Positions 1 through 5,715 of a DNA stretch of 6,625 nt are shown one piece after another. Location: assembly GCA_026982515.1 (NCBI GenBank), contig JALSGY010000015.1:1-6625 (forward strand). Direction: 5' to 3'. Made by a program: the position numbers and the translations under genes. The notes under the pieces are model-generated. The model was not told where the DNA came from, did no database searches, and worked only from the letters and a program-made list of their open reading frames with translations. Each line of letters begins with the position of its first letter. The first letter of the stretch is position 1. Source of the stretch: Paracoccaceae bacterium (GTDB taxonomy: Bacteria; Pseudomonadota; Alphaproteobacteria; Rhodobacterales; Rhodobacteraceae).

Positions 1-1
1 A

Positions 2-886
2 CTGGGCGTGGTGGGGGAATCGGGCTCGGGCAAGTCCGTGACCATGATGTCGCTGATCGGCCTGCTGCCCTCGCCACCTGCCGAGGTGCGCCAGGGCCGG
101 GTTCTTTTCGATGGCCTGGACCTGCTGAACACCGACGACGACACGCTGCGCTCGATCCGCGGGGCGCGCATCGGCTTCGTGTTCCAGGATCCGATGACCT
201 CGCTCAACCCGGTGTTTACCGTCGGCTTCCAGCTGATGGAGCCGCTGCGCACGCACATGGGGCTGTCGAAGGCGCAGGCGCGCGCCCGGGCCGCCGAACT
301 GCTGGACCTGGTGGGCATTCCCGATGCGGCGGCGCGGCTGAAGGACTACCCGCACCAGTTCTCGGGCGGCATGCGCCAGCGGGTGATGATCGCCATGGCG
401 CTGGCCTGCGACCCGGAGGTGCTGATCGCCGACGAACCCACCACCGCGCTCGACGTCACCATCCAGGCCCAGATCCTGGAACTGGTGAAGGAGCTGCGCC
501 GCAAGCTGGGCATGGCGATCATCTGGATCACCCACGATCTGGGGGTGATCGCCGGCATCGCCGACCGGGTGATGGTGATGTATGGCGGCCAGGTGGTGGA
601 ACATGCCCCGGTGCGCGAACTGTTCGAAAACCCCCGTCACCCCTACACCCGCGCCCTGCTGGAGACCATTCCCACCGTGCGCGGCAAGCGCGCCCCGCGG
701 CTGCGGGTGATCGAGGGCCAGCCCCCCGTTCTGGGGGCCGAGCCCACCTCCTGCCTGTTCCGCCCGCGCTGCGTGCACGCGATGGATATCTGCGACCGTG
801 CGAACCCGCCGCGCATCCCCGTCGGCCCGGCCCATGACGCGGCCTGTTTCTGGAACCCCGAAACCGGAGGGCCGCGCGATGTTTGA
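2..886 (+). CDS. Oligopeptide/dipeptide ABC transporter ATP-binding protein, OppD/DppD-like (5' partial)
   Basis: This is one of the two cytoplasmic ATPases that power a peptide-type ABC importer. The frame is open to the left edge (it reads LGVVGESGSGKS), so the true start lies outside. By family norms about 35-45 residues are missing, and the GTG at 8 is an internal Val codon. Visible motifs in order: Walker A GESGSGKS (14-37), Q-loop VFQDP with its Gln at 185-187, signature FSGGMRQR (from 359; Met in place of the usual final Gln, common in OppD), Walker B VLIADE (419-436) with catalytic Glu at 434-436, D-loop ALD, and H-loop His at 533-535. The C-terminal oligo_HPY region carries four Cys (codons at 752, 770, 791, 845) spaced C-X5-C-X6-C-X17-C, the arrangement reported to hold a [4Fe-4S] cluster in some DppD/OppD proteins. 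It overlaps the next gene by 8 bp. The family is certain; the substrate is unknown. Confidence 0.95.
   Translation: MGVVGESGSGKSVTMMSLIGLLPSPPAEVRQGRVLFDGLDLLNTDDDTLRSIRGARIGFVFQDPMTSLNPVFTVGFQLMEPLRTHMGLSKAQARARAAELLDLVGIPDAAARLKDYPHQFSGGMRQRVMIAMALACDPEVLIADEPTTALDVTIQAQILELVKELRRKLGMAIIWITHDLGVIAGIADRVMVMYGGQVVEHAPVRELFENPRHPYTRALLETIPTVRGKRAPRLRVIEGQPPVLGAEPTSCLFRPRCVHAMDICDRANPPRIPVGPAHDAACFWNPETGGPRDV
866..870 (+). promoter_or_regulatory. Shine-Dalgarno site for the oppF-like gene
   Basis: GGAGG lies 8 nt before the ATG at 879, inside the end of the oppD-like gene. It selects ATG 879 over the in-frame upstream codon at 798, which would add 27 residues deep in oppD with no comparable ribosome site. 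The N-terminus from 879 (MFDAGPTRKPLVEVRGLKM) also leads straight into a normal ABC domain start. Confidence 0.8.
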
Positions 887-1940
887 TGCCGGCCCCACCC
901 GCAAGCCGCTGGTCGAGGTGCGGGGGCTGAAGATGCATTTCCCGATCATGGCCGGGGTGCTGCGCCGGCGGATCGGCGCGGTGAAGGCGGTCGATGGCGT
1001 GAGCTTCGACATCCTCGAGGGCGAGACCCTCGGCCTGGTGGGCGAATCGGGCTGCGGCAAATCCACCTGCGGGCGCGCCATCCTGCGCCTTTACGACATC
1101 ACCGAAGGCACCATCCGCATCAACGGCCACGATATCGCCCGGGCCAGCCACGCCGAGCTGCGCAAGCTGCGCCCGACCATGCAGATGGTGTTTCAGGATC
1201 CGCAGGCCAGCCTCAACCCCCGCATGACGGTAGCCAAGATCATCGCCGAGCCGCTCGACGAGCACACCACCCTGACGCGCCGCGAGAAGATGCAGCGCGT
1301 GCACGAGCTGATGGATGCCGTGGGGCTGAGCCGCGATTTCGCCAACCGCTTCCCGCACGAGTTTTCCGGCGGCCAGCGCCAACGCATCGGCATCGCCCGG
1401 GCGCTGGCGCTCAACCCGAAGTTCATCGTCTGCGACGAACCCATCGCCGCGCTCGATGTCTCGATCCAGGCCCAGGTGGTGAATCTGCTCGAAGATCTGC
1501 AGGATCAGTTCGGCCTCACCTACCTGTTCATCAGCCACGATCTTTCCATGGTCCGCCACATCGCCGACCGGGTCGCGGTGATGTATCTGGGCAAGGTGGT
1601 GGAGCTGGCCCCGCGCGAGGCGCTCTATTCGGCGCCGCTGCACCCCTATACGCAGGCGCTGCTTTCGGCGGTGCCGGAGCCGGATCCGTCGGTGCGATCC
1701 ACCACCGAACGCATCATCCTGCAAGGTGACGTGCCCTCGCCGGCCAACCCGCCCGAAGGCTGCAACTTTTCCACCCGCTGCCCGCGGGTGATGGAGATCT
1801 GCCGCCGGCAGGAACCCGAATTCCGGGAAGCGGCGGCAGGCCATTTCGTGGCCTGTCACCTGTGCACCCCGCAATCAGAAACGACCGCCGGTGCAACGGC
1901 GGCGACCGCAGTCCCGAAGAGCGTCCAACAAGGAGAGTGA
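879..1940 (+). CDS. Oligopeptide/dipeptide ABC transporter ATP-binding protein, OppF/DppF-like
   Basis: This is the second ATPase of the importer, 353 residues and close to the family length of about 320-350. It is expected to pair with the upstream OppD-like subunit on the cytoplasmic face. Motifs seen: Walker A GESGCGKST (residues 55-63), Q-loop Gln106 in VFQDPQASLNP, canonical signature FSGGQRQR (162-169), Walker B FIVCDE with Asp186 and catalytic Glu187, D-loop ALD (191-193), and H-loop His220 in FISHD. The oligo_HPY tail has Cys295, Cys301, Cys308 and Cys326, again C-X5-C-X6-C-X17-C, matching the upstream ATPase. After Cys326 comes a short Ala/Thr-rich tail of about 27 residues that looks disordered. 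The start is set by GGAGG at 866-870. It overlaps oppD by 8 bp and ends 1 bp before the binding-protein gene, so co-translation is very likely. The fully canonical signature and the order after an OppD-like gene favour the OppF role. Confidence 0.95.
   Translation: MFDAGPTRKPLVEVRGLKMHFPIMAGVLRRRIGAVKAVDGVSFDILEGETLGLVGESGCGKSTCGRAILRLYDITEGTIRINGHDIARASHAELRKLRPTMQMVFQDPQASLNPRMTVAKIIAEPLDEHTTLTRREKMQRVHELMDAVGLSRDFANRFPHEFSGGQRQRIGIARALALNPKFIVCDEPIAALDVSIQAQVVNLLEDLQDQFGLTYLFISHDLSMVRHIADRVAVMYLGKVVELAPREALYSAPLHPYTQALLSAVPEPDPSVRSTTERIILQGDVPSPANPPEGCNFSTRCPRVMEICRRQEPEFREAAAGHFVACHLCTPQSETTAGATAATAVPKSVQQGE
1930..1935 (+). promoter_or_regulatory. Shine-Dalgarno site for the binding-protein gene
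   Basis: AAGGAG ends 6 nt before the ATG at 1942 and sits on the last codons of the oppF-like gene. It decides the start: the in-frame alternative at 1891 would add 17 mostly Arg/Ser/Gln residues in front of a normal signal peptide, which would be hard to reconcile with export. Confidence 0.85.
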
Positions 1941-1941
1941 A

Positions 1942-3639
1942 ATGAAGTACAGATCAATCCTCATGGCAGCCGCGCTGGCGATGGCCGCCGCGCCTGCAGC
2001 CCAGGCCGGCCGGGGCGATGCCGGCAACCTGAACATCATCTACTGGCAGGCGGCCTCGATCCTGAACCCCTATCTTTCCGGCGGCACCAAGGACATCGAC
2101 GCCTCGGCGCTGATCCTCGAGCCCCTGGCCCGCTACGACGAGAACGGCAACATGGTGCCCTGGCTGGTCGAGGAGATTCCCACCGTCGCCAACGGCGGGG
2201 TATCGGAAGATCTGACCACCATCACCTGGAAGATCAAGCCCGGCATCAAGTGGTCCGACGGCACGGAGCTGACCGCCGATGACGTGGTGTTCACCGCCAA
2301 CTACTGCATGGCCCCCGACGGCGGCTGCCAGGGGCTTGCCGCCTTTGCCGACGTGGCCAAGGTCGAGGCCCTCGATCCGCTGACCGTGAAGATCACCTTC
2401 GACAAGCCCAAGCCCTTCCCCTACGGGCCCTTCGTCGGCGCCACCACGCCGATCATCCAGCGCGCCCAGTTCGAGAACTGCGTCGGCGCCAGGGCCCCCG
2501 AGTGCACCGAGCAGAACTTCAACCCCATCGGCACCGGCCCCTTCAGGGTTGTGGAGTTCCGCGCCAATGACGTGATCACCATGGAGGCCAACCCCAACTT
2601 CCGCGATCCCGACAAGCCGCATTTCGCCACCCTGACCTTCAAGGGCGGCGGCGATGCCGCAGCGGCCGCGCGCGCGGTGCTGGAAACCGGCGAATTCGAC
2701 TATGCCTGGAACCTGCAGATCGACCCGGCGATCCTGAGCCAGATGGCCCAGGGCGGCAAGGGCACGGTGATCTCGGCCTTCGGCACCGCCGTGGAGCGGC
2801 TGATGGTCAACCTCACCAATCCCGATCCGGCCCTGGGCGAGAAGCGCTCGACACTGGAAGGCGGGCCCCATCCCTTCCTCACCGATCCGGCGGTGCGCCG
2901 GGCGCTGAGCCTGGCGATCGACCGCAACCTGCTGGCCGAGGTGGGCTATGGTGCGGCCGGCCAGGCGACCTGCAACGTGGTGCCGGCACCGGCGATCTAT
3001 GTCTCCACCGCCAATGACGAGTGCCTGGTGCAGGACATCGCCAAGGCCAATGCCATCCTCGACGAGGCCGGCTGGATGCCCGGCCCCGACGGCATCCGCC
3101 AGAAGGACGGCGTGCGCCTGTCGATCCTCTATCAGACCTCGACCAACGCCGTGCGCCAGGACACCCAGGCGCTGATCAAGCAGTGGTGGTCCGAGATCGG
3201 CGTGGAGACCGAGCTGAAGAACATCGACGCGGCCGTGTTCTTCGGTGGTGACCAGTCCAGCCCGGACACCTTCCAGAAGTTCTATGCCGACATCGAGATG
3301 TACACCAACCTCTTCGACGGCACGGACCCGGAAACCTACATGAAGTCCTGGACCTGCGAGGAGATCCCCTCGCCGGCCAACAACTGGCTGGGCTCCAACA
3401 TGCCCCGCTACTGCAACCCCGAGTATGACGCGCTGTGGGCCAAGCTGGCGGCCACCGGCCCGCTGGAAGAGCGCGCCGAGATCGTCAAGCAGCTCAACGA
3501 CATGCTGATGCAGGACGGCGCGATGATCCCGCTGATCCACCGCGGGCGCGTCTCGGCGCATGCCAACTCGCTCACCGGAATCAAGCTGAACACCTGGGAC
3601 AGCGAGATGTGGAACGTGGCCGACTGGGATCGCCAGTAA
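1942..3639 (+). CDS. Peptide-type ABC transporter substrate-binding protein, SBP family 5 (OppA/DppA-like)
   Basis: This is a periplasmic solute receptor that delivers its ligand to the permeases encoded downstream; 565 residues, within the family range. Residues 1-22 form a Sec signal peptide: MKYR, then an Ala/Leu/Met core, then AQA before Gly23 as the likely signal peptidase I site. There is no lipobox Cys, so it should be soluble. Family 5 hallmarks are present: WKIKPGIKWSDG (96-107) followed by LTADDVVF, GTGPF (197-201), and an AVRRALSLAIDR block (317-328). All eight cysteines fall in four local pairs (122/129, 180/188, 344/361, 472/491), which suggests four disulfides. Codons 4-5 are AGA TCA, rare for this genome. 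It starts 1 bp after oppF and is followed by an 81-bp gap with a strong hairpin, fitting high expression. Peptides are the default ligand, but family 5 also binds nickel, sugars, opines and other solutes, so the ligand is unassigned. Confidence 0.93.
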   Translation: MKYRSILMAAALAMAAAPAAQAGRGDAGNLNIIYWQAASILNPYLSGGTKDIDASALILEPLARYDENGNMVPWLVEEIPTVANGGVSEDLTTITWKIKPGIKWSDGTELTADDVVFTANYCMAPDGGCQGLAAFADVAKVEALDPLTVKITFDKPKPFPYGPFVGATTPIIQRAQFENCVGARAPECTEQNFNPIGTGPFRVVEFRANDVITMEANPNFRDPDKPHFATLTFKGGGDAAAAARAVLETGEFDYAWNLQIDPAILSQMAQGGKGTVISAFGTAVERLMVNLTNPDPALGEKRSTLEGGPHPFLTDPAVRRALSLAIDRNLLAEVGYGAAGQATCNVVPAPAIYVSTANDECLVQDIAKANAILDEAGWMPGPDGIRQKDGVRLSILYQTSTNAVRQDTQALIKQWWSEIGVETELKNIDAAVFFGGDQSSPDTFQKFYADIEMYTNLFDGTDPETYMKSWTCEEIPSPANNWLGSNMPRYCNPEYDALWAKLAATGPLEERAEIVKQLNDMLMQDGAMIPLIHRGRVSAHANSLTGIKLNTWDSEMWNVADWDRQ

Positions 3640-3654
3640 CCGGGCCATGAAACC

Positions 3655-3685
3655 GGCCGCTCCGCGCCCTTCGCGCGGGGCGGCC
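3655..3685 (+). promoter_or_regulatory. Intercistronic GC hairpin after the binding-protein gene
   Basis: The arms 3655-3667 and 3673-3685 pair over 13 bp (twelve Watson-Crick pairs plus one G-U at 3661/3679) around a 5-nt CCTTC loop. It begins 15 nt after the stop of the binding-protein gene. What follows is C-rich, with no run of T, so it is not a classic intrinsic terminator. Similar stems behind binding-protein genes in other importers are known to protect the 3' end of the upstream message or to cause partial termination. That role here is inference; the stem itself is seen directly. Confidence 0.7.
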
Positions 3686-3720
3686 CCCTCCCGCAGACCG
3701 ATGAACCGAGACACCGCCCC

Positions 3721-4731
3721 ATGCTGAACTACACCATCCGACGGCTGATGTTCACCGTGCCGGTGCTTCTGTTCATCAGTTTCATCATCTTCCTGCTGCT
3801 CGATCTCGCCCCCAACGACCCCACCGGCAACCTGCCGATGACCATTCCCCCCGAGGTGCGCCAGCAGATCCGCGAAAGCCTCGGCCTCGATCAGCCGATC
3901 TGGGTGCGCTACCTGCTGTGGTGCAAGCAGTTCTTCATCAACGAACCCCTCAACATCATCGAGCAGTGGTTCGGCATCCAGATCGGTGATGGCGACCGGC
4001 TGCGGGTGCGCAGCTGGGCCACCCGCTCGCCGGTGGTCGACCTGATCGTCGAGCGCATGCCCCAGACCCTGTGGGTGGTGGGCATGTCCTACGTGGTGGG
4101 GATCATCATCGCCATTCCCATCGGGGTGATTTCGGCCTACCGCCAGTACAGCTGGTTCGACCAGGCCGGCACCTTCATCTCGATGGTCGGTTTCTCGGTG
4201 CCCACCTTCTTTACCGGGGTGCTGATGATCGTCGTCTTCTCGGTCTGGCTGGGATGGTTCCCCTCGATCTACGATACCACGCTGGTGGTCGAGGACTGGT
4301 CCAGCTTCGTGCAGCAGGTGCGGCAGATGGCGATGCCGGTCTTCGTGCTGGCGCTGTTCAATGCCGCCCAGATCAGCCGCTTCATGCGTGCCTCGATGCT
4401 CGACAACCTCAACCAGGACTACGTGCGCACCGCCCGGGCCAAGGGGCTGAAGGAAAAGACGGTGCTGCTGGTGCATGTGCTGCGCAACTCGCTGATCCCG
4501 GTGGTCACGGTGATCGCGCTCAACGTGCCGCAGGTGTTCGGCGGGGCGATCATAACCGAGCAGGTGTTCAAGGTGAACGGGCTGGGCCAGCTGCTGATCA
4601 TCGGCATCCAGGGGGCCGACATTCCGCTGGTGCAGACGCTGACCTTCATCTTCGCGGTGCTGATCGTCCTGTTCAACCTGATCGCCGACATCCTTTACGG
4701 CATACTCGACCCGAGGATCCGCTATGACTGA
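3721..4731 (+). CDS. Peptide-type ABC transporter permease, OppB/DppB-like
   Basis: This is an inner-membrane channel subunit, expected to form a heterodimer with the OppC-like protein; 336 residues, somewhat longer than typical OppB (about 306-320). TM1 is at about residues 10-29, followed by a periplasmic segment (about 30-112) with the usual LGLDQPIWVRYL stretch and then an unusual insertion ending in SWATRSPV. TM2 is at about 115-138, TM3 151-177, TM4 203-220, TM5 256-275 and TM6 303-327. The EAA coupling loop, which docks on the ATPase, is clear at 234-256 (YVRTARAKGL onwards). The C-terminus LDPRIRYD is a family signature. ATG 3721 is chosen because TM1 follows normally. No good Shine-Dalgarno lies ahead (only weak CGAG near 3707-3710), so initiation may be modest compared with the neighbours. 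It overlaps oppC by 8 bp. Confidence 0.95.
   Translation: MLNYTIRRLMFTVPVLLFISFIIFLLLDLAPNDPTGNLPMTIPPEVRQQIRESLGLDQPIWVRYLLWCKQFFINEPLNIIEQWFGIQIGDGDRLRVRSWATRSPVVDLIVERMPQTLWVVGMSYVVGIIIAIPIGVISAYRQYSWFDQAGTFISMVGFSVPTFFTGVLMIVVFSVWLGWFPSIYDTTLVVEDWSSFVQQVRQMAMPVFVLALFNAAQISRFMRASMLDNLNQDYVRTARAKGLKEKTVLLVHVLRNSLIPVVTVIALNVPQVFGGAIITEQVFKVNGLGQLLIIGIQGADIPLVQTLTFIFAVLIVLFNLIADILYGILDPRIRYD
4713..4717 (+). promoter_or_regulatory. Shine-Dalgarno site for the oppC-like gene
   Basis: GAGGA lies 6 nt before ATG 4724, within the last codons of oppB. It supports the start that gives an 8-bp overlap with oppB and the N-terminus MTDATLAQAG. Confidence 0.7.
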
Positions 4732-5641
4732 TGCCACCCTCGCGCAAGCCGGACGGAACCGTGCCGGGCGCTCGCAATGGGCCGATGTGTGGGACCAGTT
4801 CAAGACCCACCGCGGCGCCCTGCTCGGGATGGGATTCTTCATCTTCGTCAGCCTGCTGGTGATCTTCGGCCCCTGGCTTTGGGACATCCCGCCCAACTAC
4901 ATCGACATCCGCGCCAAGAACCAGGGCCCCAGCCTGGCCCATCCCATGGGCACCGACCAGCTGGGCCGCGACACCTTCGCCCAGGTCCTGGCCGGCGGGC
5001 GGGTGTCGCTGCTGGTGGGGGTGACGGCGATGGCCCTGTCGCTGGTGCTGGGCACGCTGGTGGGCGTTCTGGCCGGCTATTTCAAGCGCCTCGACGGCCC
5101 GCTGATGCGCCTTACCGACCTCTTCCTTGCCCTGCCGCTGCTGCCGCTGCTGCTGGTCATCATCATGCTGTTTCGCGACACCCTGCGCGCCGCCTTCGGC
5201 CCCGAGACGGGGATCTTCATCCTGATCGTATTCGTCATCGGCATCACCAGCTGGATGCAGACCGCGCGCATCGTGCGCGGCGACGTGCTCAGCCTCAAGG
5301 AGCAGGAGTTCGTGCTTGCCGCCCGTTCCATCGGCACCCCCAGCCACCGGATGATCCTGCGCCACATCCTGCCCAACGTGCTGAGCCCGATCATGGTGTC
5401 GGCCACGCTGGGGATCGCCAACGCGATCATCACCGAAAGCGCGCTGTCCTTCCTGGGCCTGGGCTTTCCCTCGGACTTCCCCACCTGGGGGCGGCTTCTG
5501 TTCGACAGCACCAACTTCATGACCCTCAATCCCGAGCGGGTGATCTGGCCGGGGCTGGCGATCTCGCTCACGGTGCTGAGCGTCAACTACATCGGCGACG
5601 GGCTGCGCGACGCGCTCGATCCGCGCATTCGCGGCCGCTGA
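4724..5641 (+). CDS. Peptide-type ABC transporter permease, OppC/DppC-like
   Basis: This is the second inner-membrane channel subunit, 305 residues and typical for OppC. An N-terminal cytoplasmic stretch of about 30 residues and TM1 (31-53) form the OppC_N region. The periplasmic block HPMGTDQLGRD (73-83) is a strong family marker. TM2 is at about 95-119, TM3 130-150, TM4 163-178, TM5 217-240 and TM6 275-292. The EAA coupling loop runs about 195-218 (EFVLAARSIG then HRMILRHILPN), and the C-terminus ALDPRIRGR is conserved in the family. It overlaps oppB by 8 bp with its own GAGGA site, so the two permeases are probably made at equal rates. It is the last gene of the operon; the next gene is convergent. 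Confidence 0.95.
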   Translation: MTDATLAQAGRNRAGRSQWADVWDQFKTHRGALLGMGFFIFVSLLVIFGPWLWDIPPNYIDIRAKNQGPSLAHPMGTDQLGRDTFAQVLAGGRVSLLVGVTAMALSLVLGTLVGVLAGYFKRLDGPLMRLTDLFLALPLLPLLLVIIMLFRDTLRAAFGPETGIFILIVFVIGITSWMQTARIVRGDVLSLKEQEFVLAARSIGTPSHRMILRHILPNVLSPIMVSATLGIANAIITESALSFLGLGFPSDFPTWGRLLFDSTNFMTLNPERVIWPGLAISLTVLSVNYIGDGLRDALDPRIRGR

Positions 5642-5715
5642 GGCGCGGTGGCAGTTTCCTTGCGCGAGAACGCGCCGGCGGCATGAGTATTTCGGCAAGG
5701 TGAAGCGAAGGCCTC
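5642..5715. terminator. Convergent gap with a weak possible terminator hairpin
   Basis: This is 74 bp between two converging genes. A small stem GCGCG/CGCGC (5662-5666 with 5671-5675) closes an AGAA loop, and GGCGCG at 5642-5647 could alternatively pair with CGCGCC at 5671-5676. Neither stem is followed by a T-run on either strand, so intrinsic termination is only a guess. No other feature is visible. Confidence 0.25.

Noticed and set aside
528..1874. A 448-codon minus-strand open frame opposite the ATPase genes
   Set aside because: Same antisense GC artefact; Arg/Gly/His-rich low-complexity translation and no family motif.
1891..1941. Upstream in-frame start for the binding protein
   Set aside because: It would place 17 mostly polar and basic residues before a normal signal peptide, and the good Shine-Dalgarno sits directly before ATG 1942.
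3701..3703. ATG just upstream of the OppB-like gene as its start
   Set aside because: It is out of frame with the permease and opens no useful reading frame.
1954..4896. A 980-codon open frame on the minus strand opposite the SBP and OppB-like genes
   Set aside because: It lies in the exactly opposing frame, where its stops would correspond to TTA, CTA or TCA codons in the real genes, which this GC-rich genome avoids. Its product is His/Asp/Gly/Arg-rich without a recognisable domain, and the sense genes are unambiguous.
5662..5675. Strong intrinsic terminator for the operon
   Set aside because: The stem is only 5 bp and no T-run follows on either strand; kept only as a low-confidence element in the convergent gap.
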